A stretch of DNA of 64,000 bases from an uncultured Flavonifractor sp. (GTDB taxonomy: Bacteria > Bacillota > Clostridia > Oscillospirales > Oscillospiraceae), in NCBI RefSeq assembly GCF_944385615.1, contig NZ_CALWXV010000004.1, forward strand, positions 1 through 64,000, in the 5' to 3' direction. The translations under genes and the position numbers were made by a program. Below are positions 17,948 to 27,348 of this stretch, one piece after another; positions within the stretch are counted from its first letter, which is position 1; each line of letters starts with the position of its first letter. Under the pieces are notes generated by a model. The model was not told where the DNA came from. It did no database searches and was given only the letters and a program-made list of their open reading frames with translations.

Positions 17948-17980
17948 AGAAGGGCACGCTGTCTGGCAGCGCGCCCTTCT
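17948..17980 (-). terminator. Terminator of chemoreceptor 2
   Basis: A 14-bp stem with one mismatch (AGAAGGGCACGCTG against CAGCGCGCCCTTCT). On the minus strand it is followed by a T-rich stretch (complement of AAAAAGACAAAAAG). It lies 35 nt after the chemoreceptor stop. Confidence 0.75.
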
Positions 17981-18014
17981 AGTCATAAAACTTGGGGTCA
18001 AAAGGGATATACGT

Positions 18015-20003
18015 TCATTCACCGCTGTTTGCGTCGCTGCGCAGGGTGAAGCGGCCCACCAGCTCTTTGAGCAGAAGGGACTGGCCGGACAGCTCCTGGC
18101 TGGCGGCGGCGGACTGCTCGGCGGTGGCAGAGTTGGTCTGGACTACGCTGGAGATCTGATCGGTGCCCTCGGAGACCTGATGGATAGAGTCGGTATCGGA
18201 GACGATGTTCTCCGCCACCTGATTCATCAGGTTGACTGCGTCCTCTGTATAGGTTACGGTCTGTTCCAAAGCGGCGCTCACCTCGTCGGTCAGGCTTCCG
18301 CCCCGCTCCACGTTTCTCATGGAGCGCTCGATCATTTCCTTGGTCTGCTTGGCGGCCTGATCCGATTTAGAGGCCAGGCTGCGCACCTCGTCGGCCACTA
18401 CGGCAAAGCCCTTGCCGGCGCTGCCCGCCCGGGCGGCCTCCACGGCGGCATTCAGGGCCAGAATATTGGTCTGGAAGGCAATGTTTTCGATGGTCTCGAT
18501 GATCTGGCCGATCTCCTGCTGACCCTTGGAGATGTCCGCCATAGCCTGCTTGAGCTGGCCCATCTTCTCGTTGCTCTGAATGACCTGACTGCCGGCCAGA
18601 TTGGCCTTTTCCTGAGCCTGTTTGGCGGCGGTGGTATTGATATTGGCAGAGTTGCTGATATCGCTGATGGTGGCGGACAGCTCCTGCACGGCGCTGGCCT
18701 GTTCGGTGGCGCCCTGAGCCAGGGCCTGAGCGCCGGAGGAGACCTGCTCCGCCCCGGCGGAGACCTGATTGGCGGCGGCACGGATCTGGGACATGGTATC
18801 GCTCAGCCCAAGCGCCAGTTTCCGCAGGTTGGTCAGCACGGTATACATATCCCCAACATACTGTTCCGGGGCGCGGGAGCGGACGTTCAGATTGCCCTTT
18901 GCCATTTCATCCAGCAGATAATCCATATCCTGGATAATGCCCTGAAGGACCGAGACGATGCTGCGGGTGGCGTTGTTGAGCAGACCAATTTCGTCCTTAC
19001 GATGCAGGTCTGGGATGGGGGAGCTGAGGTCGCCCTCCTGAAGCTGCTGGATACGGGAGACGCACATGCGGATGGGCTTGCTCAGGCTGTTGGCGATCCA
19101 CACCGAGATTATCACGGCTACCATAATGACCACTGCCACCAGAATGGCGATGATGATAATATTGCGGATGGTGGTGGCCATGTAGTCGGAGGTATAGGCG
19201 CTGACCGCCACGCTCCAGCCGTCGGTACCCGAAACGGGGGCGTAGGCCAGATATTTGGACACCCCATTGATGGTATAAGTACCGTAGCCCGACTGACCCT
19301 GACGCATACGGGCGTGCATGGAGGCCAGATCAGTCAGGCTGCTGTCGCTCTGGGCCTCCTGCTCAATGTTCTGGGTGGTGATGGTCTCCATGGTGGTGTC
19401 GGCAATGGTGTAGCCGTTCTTATCCACCATATGGGCGCCGCTGTGCTCACTGATGTGAATGGTGGACATAATATCGTTGAGGAAGGTCTCCTTGGGTACA
19501 AAATAGACCACGCCCACGATTTTACTGTCCTGAATACCGTCCTGCCACAGGGGAGCGGCCACCATAATGGACAGCTCTCCGGTGATCTTGCTGATGGTGG
19601 GAGTGGAGATGTAGGTATTGCCCTGGATGGCCTGTTGGAAGTATTCACGGTCGGCGTAACTGTTGCCGTCAAACAAACTGACGCCGGTGCTGGTCAGTAC
19701 GTTGCCACGCATCATGCCGTAGTGCTCCACCCAGCTGTCCAGCAGCGCTTTCTTATCCTCGACAGTGGCATTTGGGTCGCTCAGTTTCGGCACCATACCA
19801 AAGGCCTCTGCGGCGTTTTTGTAGGATTGCAGCTGATAGGATACGCGATCTGAGGTCAGGGTGGCGATTGTGGTCATGCTTTGCTGCAGGGTCGACTGGC
19901 TGCTGGAATAACTCATGGCGATACCCACGGCACCGCAGATGAGTGCGGCGGCCCCTGCCAGGCCCAAAAAGCAGACCAAAAGTTTTTGCCGGATGCTTTT
20001 CAT
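18015..20003 (-). CDS. Methyl-accepting chemotaxis protein 2 (dCache type)
   Basis: A 662-aa paralog of the adjacent receptor. It has a first membrane span (about 9-32), a Cache-type extracellular sensor (about 35-280, with [14 protein letters not shown]), a second span, HAMP, and the same cytoplasmic signalling helix. The sensor domains differ at many positions, so ligand preference may differ. By contrast 280 bp of the signalling part are identical at every base to receptor 1. ATG 20003 starts the first span. The open frame extends to 20186 but crosses the promoter and is rejected. It has its own sigma-D-like promoter and terminator. Confidence 0.95.
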   Translation of the reverse strand: MKSIRQKLLVCFLGLAGAAALICGAVGIAMSYSSSQSTLQQSMTTIATLTSDRVSYQLQSYKNAAEAFGMVPKLSDPNATVEDKKALLDSWVEHYGMMRGNVLTSTGVSLFDGNSYADREYFQQAIQGNTYISTPTISKITGELSIMVAAPLWQDGIQDSKIVGVVYFVPKETFLNDIMSTIHISEHSGAHMVDKNGYTIADTTMETITTQNIEQEAQSDSSLTDLASMHARMRQGQSGYGTYTINGVSKYLAYAPVSGTDGWSVAVSAYTSDYMATTIRNIIIIAILVAVVIMVAVIISVWIANSLSKPIRMCVSRIQQLQEGDLSSPIPDLHRKDEIGLLNNATRSIVSVLQGIIQDMDYLLDEMAKGNLNVRSRAPEQYVGDMYTVLTNLRKLALGLSDTMSQIRAAANQVSAGAEQVSSGAQALAQGATEQASAVQELSATISDISNSANINTTAAKQAQEKANLAGSQVIQSNEKMGQLKQAMADISKGQQEIGQIIETIENIAFQTNILALNAAVEAARAGSAGKGFAVVADEVRSLASKSDQAAKQTKEMIERSMRNVERGGSLTDEVSAALEQTVTYTEDAVNLMNQVAENIVSDTDSIHQVSEGTDQISSVVQTNSATAEQSAAASQELSGQSLLLKELVGRFTLRSDANSGE

Positions 20004-20058
20004 GTTGAAAGACTCCCTCCCAATTACCACGCAGGCATATTGATATAACACATAATAA

Positions 20059-20085
20059 CTATCGACCGTATTTTTCAGAAGATAA
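20059..20085 (-). promoter_or_regulatory. Sigma-D-like promoter of chemoreceptor 2
   Basis: Minus strand: TTAT (20085-20082), 15-bp spacer, GTCGATAG (20066-20059), about 56 nt before the start. It is slightly weaker than the others because of the last base and the shorter spacer. Confidence 0.6.
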
Positions 20086-20157
20086 GTACGGGATGGTAAA
20101 AGATGTAGAAAAGCAGGATTTATCTGGGGTGACCGGCAGGCAATGGATGATAAAAGA

Positions 20158-20191
20158 CAGGCGTACTGTCCAGATGGATACAGCACGCCTG
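20158..20191 (-). terminator. Terminator of the FtsA-like/lipoprotein operon
   Basis: A 12-bp stem with one mismatch (CAGGCGTACTGT against ACAGCACGCCTG). On the minus strand it is followed by TCTTTTATC. It lies about 58 nt past the lipoprotein stop. Confidence 0.65.
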
Positions 20192-20248
20192 TTTGAAGTA
20201 AATGGAAAGTTGAAAGAGCCTTTGCACGAACGTCAGAAAAGGCGACGC

Positions 20249-20968
20249 TCAGCCAAGAGGCACAGCCTGTCCGGTTTCCTCGTCCAGGACATACACCTGC
20301 CGGGCGGGAAGGGTCAGCAGATAGCTCTGCTCAAGCTGATGGGTCTCGGCCAGGTAGACGTTCATACGCAGGCAGGGCTCCCCGTCCAAAAAGGCGGTAC
20401 CCTCCTGGGGATAGACCTGATACTCGTCCATGCTGCTGCCTGACAGCCCCAGATAGGAAGGCGGCATGCTCTCAAAATAGGAGACCGCTTCATCCAGCGT
20501 CATCCCCAGGTCGGTGTTGGAGGAGGGCAGCACATCCTTCTGGGCCAGAGAGGGTGTGATGGAACAGGAGGTCTCATCCCATTGGATGGTCAGCAGAAAG
20601 ACTTCTTCCGAGTCCTCCAGGGGCTGGGCGGCTTTGGCCTCCCCGGAGTCGGCGGAAAAGTCCGCCTTTCCTGTGTCCTGATCGGTCCACACAGTGCAGT
20701 CGTAATCGGACTCCAGGATTTGAGTATACGCCTGGGTGGTTTCGCCGCCGCTGGACAGCTGAGAATAGATATAGGTGACCGAACCGTCCTCCTCATTTGT
20801 GGTCTGTTCAAAGGTAAAACCATCGTCCAGAGTCACTGCTTGATTCAAAGCGGGAAGGGTCTTCTCCACCAGGTCATAGGTCTGGGGCGGCTCCTGACCG
20901 CCGCCGCAGCCTGAGAGCAGCAGCGCCGCCGTCAACAGAGGGGCCGCCGCTTTTACCGCGAACTTCAA
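20249..20968 (-). CDS. Lipoprotein of unknown function
   Basis: A 239-aa protein with a lipoprotein signal peptide (lipobox LLSGC, Cys21) followed by a Gly-rich tether and an acidic domain of about 210 residues. I do not recognise the domain. Its many Asp/Glu residues and [19 protein letters not shown] ending suggest a small beta-rich extracytoplasmic domain. It starts at TTG 20968 inside the end of the FtsA-like gene (TTGA overlap), with GAGGTG 8 nt upstream, so it is translationally coupled to it. The pairing suggests a membrane-linked function shared with the FtsA-like ATPase, which is inference. Confidence 0.75.
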   Translation of the reverse strand: MKFAVKAAAPLLTAALLLSGCGGGQEPPQTYDLVEKTLPALNQAVTLDDGFTFEQTTNEEDGSVTYIYSQLSSGGETTQAYTQILESDYDCTVWTDQDTGKADFSADSGEAKAAQPLEDSEEVFLLTIQWDETSCSITPSLAQKDVLPSSNTDLGMTLDEAVSYFESMPPSYLGLSGSSMDEYQVYPQEGTAFLDGEPCLRMNVYLAETHQLEQSYLLTLPARQVYVLDEETGQAVPLG

Positions 20969-23010
20969 AGGGGATTCACCTCGTCTTCATATCCAATGCT
21001 GATCTGGTCACCGGCCTGGAGCACCTGCTGGAACAGGCAATCCGCGCCGTTGACCCGAATGGCCACCGGCCGTTGCGCGTGCTTAAAGTCCATACCGGAG
21101 CGCTCCAGCAGGTCCATGACATAATGGGGCGCGCCATCCGCCTTGGGGGGCAGAGAGACCGGCTGGCCGTTCAGAAAAACGGTGCAGGCGGGCGCAGCTG
21201 GAGCAGGGATGGGCGCTTCCGGTTTTACTACAGGCTGGGCCTGAACGGGAGCTGCCGGCGCTGTTGCCTGGGTGGGAACCGGACGGGCCGGTTCCACCGG
21301 AGGCTGGACCGGAGCAGGCGTTTCTTCTTGCCGGGCGGGAACAGGGTCCGCCGGTTCTGTTTGCTCCTGGACCGGAGGAGGGGCTTCTGGCTGGGCCGCA
21401 GGGGGCTCTTCCTCTTTGGAGACCACCACAAAGGCCCCGGAGGGCACCAGCTCATCCGGCTGGGGAGATACTCCGTTGACGGTGAGAGAGCGTGCGCCCA
21501 GGCGCTGAGCCAGCTGGGCGGCGGTGAGGCGGCAGTCCTGACCGGCCACGGCGGGGATAAAGTCCACCCGGTCTCCCGCATGGACCAGGGCGGAGGGCTG
21601 GGCCTCGGACCCGTTGATTTGCAGGCGAGCGGGCAGGGCGGGTTCCCCATGAAAAACGGTGCGCCGTCCATCCACCTGGAGGACCAGAGGCTTGCCGCTT
21701 CTGCCCAACAGGTCGAAGTAGGTATAACCGTTCATCATCAGCAGATCCATGGCCGACAGATCGCCGCTGCGGAAGAGCTTGGCCCGGGTACCGTTGAGGG
21801 TGACCTGACAGCTGTCACTGATAAGGCCCAGTCCCGCCGATACGGCAATGCCCAGCGGCGTGGTATACTCCGGGTCCTCCAGGGTGAGAATGTCGGAAAA
21901 AGCGGAGGTCTTGAAGTGACCGCCGGCCACCGCCACCCGTTTGGGGTCCATATCCAGGGCGGCGGCGATTTTTTCTCCCAGACCGTCCAGCTTGCTGCCG
22001 CCGCCAGCCAAAAACAGGGCGGAGGGGGCGGAGCCATTGATATCCAATACCCGCTGGCTGATCTCTTTGGCCAGCAGCTGGGCAGCGGGTTCCAGCGTGG
22101 CCTGGGCCTGCTGATTGGTGCAGCTTTGCTTCTGACCCAAAATGTCGGTAAAGGTCAGGGTGTCCGATTGGGACAGCTGGGACTTCATCTGTTCTGCGGT
22201 GGTGTAGTCCACCAGGTATTCTTTCATCAAGGCCTCGGTGATCTCGTCGCCTGCCACGGTGGCCATGGTGTAGCCCACCACGCTGCCGTCCCGGCACACG
22301 GCGATATCCGAGGTGCCCGCCCCAATGTCTACCAGACACAGGTTTAACAGGCGAAGGTCCGCTGGAATGGCGGCGTTGAGGGCGGCAATGGGCTCCAAAG
22401 TCAGACTGGCCACCTCCAGACCAGCCTGCCGCATGACTGCATACAGGCTGTCGATGACCCCGCTGGGCAGGAAGGTGGCTACCACCTGGGTCTCCAACCG
22501 CCGGCCGGTGTGGCCCAGCAGAGTAGCCAGGGGATAGCCGTCCAGCTGATACTGGATGGCGGTGTACCCCACCAGCAGCAGCTGCTGGGCGTCCCCCTCG
22601 CTGGCGCGAATGGTTTGCTCGGCCTCGGCTACCGCCGCTGCCTCCAGCTGGGCAATGAGAGGGGCGGTGACAGGCTCGGGGGCGGACAGTTCCCGCAAAG
22701 CATGACCCTGCTCGGTGCGCAGGGCCCGCCCTGCGGCGGCTACGCTGGCCCGCTCCAGCTTACAGCCCATATCCTGCTCCAGACGGTCGGTGACCGCGCG
22801 TACCGCAGCAGCCACCTGGGCGATGTCCTCAATCTGTCCATCCATCATGACCCGATGGGTGTGGAGCAGCTTTTCCATGGCCAGGACCCGGATTTTGCCC
22901 GCCTCCTTGGTCCCCAGAATACCGATCACGCTTCTGGTGCCGATATCCAGCGCATAAATCAGCTCCTGGCTCTGGTGGGGGCGGGGAGAGGATACAGCCG
23001 TTTCAGACAT
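20965..23010 (-). CDS. FtsA-like actin-fold ATPase with C-terminal extension
   Basis: A 681-aa protein. Residues about 15-400 are an actin/Hsp70-fold ATPase of the FtsA/PilM group: YALDIGTRSVIG (phosphate 1), NLCLVDIGAGTSDIAV (phosphate 2), LFLAGGGSKLDGL (adenosine motif), with an SHS2-type insert. Next are small repeated modules containing LQVDGRR, LQINGSEAQ and LTVNGVSPQ (about 430-520), a Pro/Ala/Gln-rich linker (about 530-610), and a terminal module (TVFLNGQPVSLPP...DQISIGYED). Canonical FtsA is about 420 residues and ends in a membrane amphipathic helix; here the extra modules replace it. It lies between chemoreceptors, not beside ftsZ, so it is probably not the division FtsA. A scaffold role at the envelope is possible. 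Confidence 0.75.
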   Translation of the reverse strand: MSETAVSSPRPHQSQELIYALDIGTRSVIGILGTKEAGKIRVLAMEKLLHTHRVMMDGQIEDIAQVAAAVRAVTDRLEQDMGCKLERASVAAAGRALRTEQGHALRELSAPEPVTAPLIAQLEAAAVAEAEQTIRASEGDAQQLLLVGYTAIQYQLDGYPLATLLGHTGRRLETQVVATFLPSGVIDSLYAVMRQAGLEVASLTLEPIAALNAAIPADLRLLNLCLVDIGAGTSDIAVCRDGSVVGYTMATVAGDEITEALMKEYLVDYTTAEQMKSQLSQSDTLTFTDILGQKQSCTNQQAQATLEPAAQLLAKEISQRVLDINGSAPSALFLAGGGSKLDGLGEKIAAALDMDPKRVAVAGGHFKTSAFSDILTLEDPEYTTPLGIAVSAGLGLISDSCQVTLNGTRAKLFRSGDLSAMDLLMMNGYTYFDLLGRSGKPLVLQVDGRRTVFHGEPALPARLQINGSEAQPSALVHAGDRVDFIPAVAGQDCRLTAAQLAQRLGARSLTVNGVSPQPDELVPSGAFVVVSKEEEPPAAQPEAPPPVQEQTEPADPVPARQEETPAPVQPPVEPARPVPTQATAPAAPVQAQPVVKPEAPIPAPAAPACTVFLNGQPVSLPPKADGAPHYVMDLLERSGMDFKHAQRPVAIRVNGADCLFQQVLQAGDQISIGYEDEVNPL

Positions 23011-23099
23011 CAGACAGCAAACTCCTTTCCTGAAAACCGGGGATGGCCCCGGACTTGTGTGAAATGAGGAAACAGCCTGAAAGGGCGGTTTCCGTAAAG

Positions 23100-23132
23100 C
23101 GTCAAAAAAGTGGCTATGCCACTTTTTTGACG
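23100..23132. terminator. Bidirectional terminator
   Basis: A perfect 15-bp stem (CGTCAAAAAAGTGGC) with a 3-nt TAT loop. The hairpin contains A6/T6 tracts, so either strand yields a T-run. It lies between chemoreceptor 3 and the FtsA-like gene, both on the minus strand. About 140 nt between it and the chemoreceptor stop hold no gene that I can see. Confidence 0.75.
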
Positions 23133-23273
23133 GGATATAGCCCGTTGCATCTATGATTTGTCCACTGGACAGAACATGATATACCCGCGCCCTGAGGGCG
23201 CTTTACCAAGGGCTTCTTCCAGGCGCAAAACGCGCCAAAGGCTCTGATGGTAGCTTCCACCAGAAATAAGGGT

Positions 23274-25091
23274 TTAATACTTGCTGAAGCGATTTTCGTC
23301 GGCCACAGGCTCCTCCATAAAAGATTCAACGGGAGCGGGGTGCTCCTGCTCGGTGGGGGTGAAGGAGGGAGTGGGGGCAGAGGTGGTATCAGGGGCAGAG
23401 GGAGCGGTGAAGGAGGCAAAGGGGGATGCGCTGTCCCGCAGCCGGAACCGCTGGACCATCTGCTTCATCATCACAGCCTGAGAGGACAGCTCCTGGCTGG
23501 CGGCGGCAGACTCCTCACTGGTGGCGGAATTGGTCTGTACCACGCTGGAGATCTGGTCCATGCCGGTGGTCAGCTGGGCAATGGCCTCTTCCGCGGAGAC
23601 AGTGCTCTCAGCCAGCTTGTCCATGTACTCAATGGCCACACTGGCATACTCCACCGTCTTCTGCATGTTGGCATCCACGTCCTCGGCCAGCTCGCCGCCA
23701 TGCTGCACCGCAGCCATAGAGGACTCGATGAGCTTCTTGGTCTGTTTGGCAGCGTAATCGGACTTGGAGGCCAGGTTGCGTACCTCGTCGGCCACCACGG
23801 CAAAGCCCTTGCCAGCGCTGCCTGCCCGAGCGGCCTCTACGGCGGCGTTCAGGGCCAGAATATTGGTCTGGAAAGCGATGTTCTCGATGGTGGCGATGAT
23901 CTTGCTGATATTCTCCTGGCTGGTCAGAATATCGGACATGGCCTTGCGCATCTCCTGCATCCGCTCGTTGCTGATGCGCACCTGACCGGAGGCCAGGTCG
24001 GCCCGCTCCTTGGCGGTCTGGGCGGTTTCCCGGTTGCTCCGGGCGGTATGGTCCAGATCGTTGATGGTGGCGGCCAGTTCCTCCACGGCGCTGGCCTGTT
24101 CGGTAGCGCCCTGAGCCAGCCCCTGGGAGCCGGTGGAAACCTGATCGGCGCCGGCGGCCACCTGGTCGGCGGACTGGAGAATGCCGCTCATGGTGTCATT
24201 GAGCTGGTTCAGCAGATACTCGATGTTATCCTTGATGGGGGCCAGCTCGCCGGGATACTGCTGGCTCATGGAGCAGGCCAGATCCCCGTCAGCCAGGCTC
24301 TTGGTCACGGAAACAATGTCCTCAATGGCGTTGTGCAGAATATCCTGAGAGGTTCGCACCGCATCGCAGATGCCGCCGATCTCATCTTTGGACCGGTACT
24401 CCAGGTCATAGGACAGATCGCCCTGGCTGAAGGCCACCACGGCCTGCTCCGCCTGGCGCAGAGGACGGGAAATGGAGCGCACCACATACAGGTTCAGCAG
24501 AACGCCCACCACAGCGATCAGGATGATGAGAATCACCAGGACTACCACGTCCCGGGTGCTGGTGAACATGACATGATTGGATTGCACTGTACTATTTTGT
24601 ACCAGCTGATCCATCAGAGCATGTCCGGCCTCTATGGCCACATTCAGTTTGGGGGTACACTCATTTTTGATCAGCTGCTGGGCCAGGGAAATGTTGTCGG
24701 CCTGCAGCGCGCTGTCAATGTCGGAAAAAGAAGATCTCCAGCTTTCAATTGCCTGGATAAACTGATCGTCTAGTCCATCGGTGCCGGTATAGAGTGTCTG
24801 GATGGTGTTGATCGATTCATCAATAATATCCAGGGAGTCAGAGATTTTACTGGCTGTGCCGGAGTCATATCCAAACAACGCCATATCCCGCAGCTGGCGG
24901 GCGACGGCGTTGATTTCACTCTCACATTCCTGGGCGGCGTCCACAATTTCAATGGGGCCGGACAGAATTCCAATGTAATTGCTGCGCACTGAGAGAATCG
25001 TATTGATGGAAAGGACGCTCATCAGCAGCGACAACACTAGTGTGACTGCGAAAGAAATTAAAACCTTGCTTCCAACCTTCCTGTTTTTCAT
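23274..25091 (-). CDS. Methyl-accepting chemotaxis protein 3 (four-helix-bundle sensor)
   Basis: A 605-aa chemoreceptor. The first span (about 9-32) is followed by a helical periplasmic-type sensor of the 4HB_MCP class (about 35-185), smaller than the Cache sensors of the neighbours. A second span (about 188-208), HAMP, and a signalling helix with [15 protein letters not shown] follow. A Ser/Thr/Pro-rich tail (about 540-605) ends in FSKY and has no pentapeptide tether for CheR. GGAGG lies 8 nt before ATG 25091. Unlike the two other receptors, I found no sigma-D-like element upstream, so it may be regulated differently. Confidence 0.95.
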   Translation of the reverse strand: MKNRKVGSKVLISFAVTLVLSLLMSVLSINTILSVRSNYIGILSGPIEIVDAAQECESEINAVARQLRDMALFGYDSGTASKISDSLDIIDESINTIQTLYTGTDGLDDQFIQAIESWRSSFSDIDSALQADNISLAQQLIKNECTPKLNVAIEAGHALMDQLVQNSTVQSNHVMFTSTRDVVVLVILIILIAVVGVLLNLYVVRSISRPLRQAEQAVVAFSQGDLSYDLEYRSKDEIGGICDAVRTSQDILHNAIEDIVSVTKSLADGDLACSMSQQYPGELAPIKDNIEYLLNQLNDTMSGILQSADQVAAGADQVSTGSQGLAQGATEQASAVEELAATINDLDHTARSNRETAQTAKERADLASGQVRISNERMQEMRKAMSDILTSQENISKIIATIENIAFQTNILALNAAVEAARAGSAGKGFAVVADEVRNLASKSDYAAKQTKKLIESSMAAVQHGGELAEDVDANMQKTVEYASVAIEYMDKLAESTVSAEEAIAQLTTGMDQISSVVQTNSATSEESAAASQELSSQAVMMKQMVQRFRLRDSASPFASFTAPSAPDTTSAPTPSFTPTEQEHPAPVESFMEEPVADENRFSKY

Positions 25092-25181
25092 TGCGATATC
25101 CTCCTGAAACGGTTTAAAACGGACTTATATTATAACGCGGCCTATCTGTACAGACAGACCGGAATTTCTGGGATAGAACCG

Positions 25182-25898
25182 TCACACCACGTCGCCATAT
25201 CGGCCTTTCTGTACGTCTCCAAAGATGGTTCCGTCCACCAGCGTAATGACCCGGCGGCGCATGAGGTTGACAAATTTTTTGGCGTGGGTAGCCATAATAA
25301 TGGTGATTCCATGATGATTAAGCTCAGATAAAAAGAGAAACATATCCCAGGCGGCGTCCTCGTCCAGATTGGCGGTGAGCTCGTCCAGCACCAGGATTTC
25401 CGGGTTATTGATGATGGCTCTGGCCAGCTCCACCCGGCGGCTCTCTCCCAAAGAAAGCTCCACAGGATAGCGGTTGGTGGTATGACCCAAGCCTACCATA
25501 TTCAGTGCTTTCTGTACCCGTTCGGACACGGACTGCTTGCCACGGCCCCGCCCCCGGCCCAGCTGGGCCACGGAGGACAGGTTTTCCCCGATGGTACGCT
25601 TACGGGCCAGTGTGGAGAACTGGGGCACATAGCCAAAACACAGCCGCCGGTGGTCCCGCTGCCGCTTGGATAGCCGGGTAACGTTGACTCCTTTGACAAA
25701 AACCGAGCCGAAGGTGGGCTGCATCTCACAGGCGATCAGCTTCAGCAAAACGCTTTTTCCAGCGCCGCTGCTGCCGGTCACAAAGACGAATTCCCCCGGT
25801 TCAATGGCCAGATCTACGTCGCGGACCGCGTGTATCACCCGTTTTTCGTGCTCCATAGGATAGTCCTTGCCTACCCCTTCCAAACAAATTTGCGGCAT
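25182..25898 (-). CDS. FtsE-like ABC transporter ATPase
   Basis: A 238-aa nucleotide-binding subunit most like FtsE/LolD. It has Walker A GSSGAGKS (Lys48), Q-loop in GYVPQFS, a variant signature LSLGESRR (usual LSGGQ), Walker B ILVLDEL followed by TANLDE, and H-loop ATHAKK. FtsE normally works with the membrane protein FtsX to activate peptidoglycan hydrolases, but no permease is adjacent. ATG 25898 is chosen because AAGGAG lies 7 nt upstream. A Gly/Arg run (LGRGRGRGKQ) sits in the helical domain. The divergent neighbour is an exported C39-like peptidase. Confidence 0.85.
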   Translation of the reverse strand: MPQICLEGVGKDYPMEHEKRVIHAVRDVDLAIEPGEFVFVTGSSGAGKSVLLKLIACEMQPTFGSVFVKGVNVTRLSKRQRDHRRLCFGYVPQFSTLARKRTIGENLSSVAQLGRGRGRGKQSVSERVQKALNMVGLGHTTNRYPVELSLGESRRVELARAIINNPEILVLDELTANLDEDAAWDMFLFLSELNHHGITIIMATHAKKFVNLMRRRVITLVDGTIFGDVQKGRYGDVV

Positions 25899-25911
25899 AG
25901 AGTGCTCCTTA

Positions 25912-25940
25912 TATACAAAGAAAGAAAAATTTGTTATAAT
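25912..25940 (+). promoter_or_regulatory. Sigma-A promoter of the C39-like peptidase gene
   Basis: TATACA (25912-25917), 17-bp spacer, consensus TATAAT (25935-25940), about 32 nt before the start codon. The -35 overlaps the leader of the divergent ABC gene. Confidence 0.6.
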
Positions 25941-25972
25941 GACTTTTACGACCAAAAAGGTGGTGCAAAAGC

Positions 25973-26848
25973 TTGGGCAAACCAAAGAAACACAGGAAAC
26001 ATTTGCGTACCGTGGGGCTGGTGGTACTGGCGCTGGCCTGCATAGCCGGGGTAGAGCTGGCTGTCTGCCGGTTTGCGGAACCCGAGTTGTTCCACCGTAT
26101 TACCACTCCAGTGGTGGAGCTGGCGCAAAGCGCCTGGGAACAGGGCAAAGCGCTGTTCGGAAAGCTGCAAAGCGCGGTGGAAGCCGCCGTCCCGACCCAA
26201 GCGCCGGAGGAACCGCTGGTGAACCAGATGATCCAAGAGCCGGTGGAGGACGAGGCAGAGCTGGTTCAGGACCCCAAGGTCACCCAATTTGCCGACCGGC
26301 AGGGCCAGGAGGTGCTGACCGGCGGCGTGGTAGAACTGGTCTACTTCAACCAGGGCGAAGAGCCATGGGCAAATTCTCTGTACGGACGAGATCCCATCAG
26401 CGGCTATGGCTGCGGGCCTACCGCTATGTCTATGGTGGTATCCAGCCTGGGTGACCAGGTGGTGGACCCGGCCCAGATGGCGGAGATCGCCTGTAAAAAT
26501 GGCTACTGGGCCCCCCACAGTGGTTCCTATCTCTCCATCATCCAGGGATTGGGCCAGCAGTTTGGACTGGAAGCGCAGGCATGCGGAGAGATCACCGCCG
26601 ACGAACTGTGCCAGATGCTGGCCTCGGGAGAATTGCTGGTGGCGCTGATGGGGCCGGGACACTTTACCAGCGGCGGGCACTTTATTGTGCTGCGGGGTGT
26701 GTCCCTGACAGGGGAGATCCTGGTGGCCGACCCAAACAGCCGGGACCGCAGTCTGGCCCTGTGGGACCCCCAACTGATTTTGGACGAGCTGTCTGCCAGC
26801 CGGACCAACGGAGCGCCGCTGTGGTGCTTTTCTACACTGGGAGAGTGA
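25973..26848 (+). CDS. Membrane-anchored C39-like peptidase
   Basis: A 291-aa protein with a basic N-terminus and a single membrane span (about 12-32), a helical/acidic stalk (about 40-110) and a peptidase C39-like papain-fold domain (about 115-285). The catalytic set is Cys147 in YGCGPTAMSM, His236 in SGGHFIVLRG and Asp253 in ADPNSRD. These domains cleave peptides or cell-wall cross-bridges outside the cell; the substrate is not evident. The start is TTG 25973 with AAAGGTGG about 8 nt upstream. It is divergent from the FtsE-like gene, and wall remodelling is a plausible common theme. Confidence 0.85.
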   Translation: MGKPKKHRKHLRTVGLVVLALACIAGVELAVCRFAEPELFHRITTPVVELAQSAWEQGKALFGKLQSAVEAAVPTQAPEEPLVNQMIQEPVEDEAELVQDPKVTQFADRQGQEVLTGGVVELVYFNQGEEPWANSLYGRDPISGYGCGPTAMSMVVSSLGDQVVDPAQMAEIACKNGYWAPHSGSYLSIIQGLGQQFGLEAQACGEITADELCQMLASGELLVALMGPGHFTSGGHFIVLRGVSLTGEILVADPNSRDRSLALWDPQLILDELSASRTNGAPLWCFSTLGE

Positions 26849-26870
26849 GACATGGAAAAAACGGGGATAA

Positions 26871-26913
26871 CCCCCTGTCGATGCGCGGTATGCGGTCGGC
26901 AGGGGGCATTTTT
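26871..26913. terminator. Bidirectional terminator between convergent genes
   Basis: CCCCCTGTCGA (26871-26881) pairs with TCGGCAGGGGG (26896-26906, one G-U). CATTTTT follows on the plus strand and CCGTTTTTT on the minus strand. It separates the C39-like peptidase from the fliD operon. Confidence 0.75.
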
Positions 26914-26926
26914 GCTGTCAAAAGCA

Positions 26927-27337
26927 CTATTTCCCGTTTTTGGCATAATAGGAAGTGGGACCGCCCAGACGGCGGCTGACGGCCCGATCTGCCCGACGGA
27001 CCTGCTCCAGCAGGGTCCGGTTTCTCTCCACCTGCTGCAGCAATGCCTGGCCGTCCGGTGAGGTGGGGGGCTGGCTGACCTTGCCTGTGAGCAGCTGGTG
27101 CAGCAGTGCGCCGTCCTCGGGAGGAAGCTCGGCACACTGACGGTGCAGTATGGCTTTGCAGTTGGTCAACTGGTCAATCTCCTCCTGCCGCATGGACAGA
27201 AACATCCGCACAGACACCTGATCCCGCCGGTCCACTGCCTGGGCCAGCTGATCGGTGAGGTCGGCCACCTCTGTCAGAGAGGTATACATTTTGCGCTGGA
27301 TGGCCGTAGCGGCGGCCAAGGTCTGATCACTTAACAT
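26927..27337 (-). CDS. Putative FliT-like flagellar chaperone
   Basis: A 136-aa, mostly helical, Gln/Leu-rich protein with no signal peptide. I recognise no firm family from sequence. Position after fliD and fliS is where FliT, the FliD export chaperone, is usually encoded. Two predicted helices (residues about 4-40 and 85-125) fit the FliT/FlgN chaperone type. A centre with MRQEEIDQLTNCKAILHRQ is reminiscent of FlgN-family proteins. AGGAG lies 8 nt before the start. Function is inferred from place and composition. Confidence 0.6.
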   Translation of the reverse strand: MLSDQTLAAATAIQRKMYTSLTEVADLTDQLAQAVDRRDQVSVRMFLSMRQEEIDQLTNCKAILHRQCAELPPEDGALLHQLLTGKVSQPPTSPDGQALLQQVERNRTLLEQVRRADRAVSRRLGGPTSYYAKNGK

Positions 27338-27348
27338 AGTGCAGGCTC

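Noticed and set aside
23114..23419. 101-codon minus-strand frame after chemoreceptor 3
   Set aside because: It overlaps the Ser/Pro-rich tail of the chemoreceptor in another frame and ends in a terminator; Pro/Leu runs come from frame shift.
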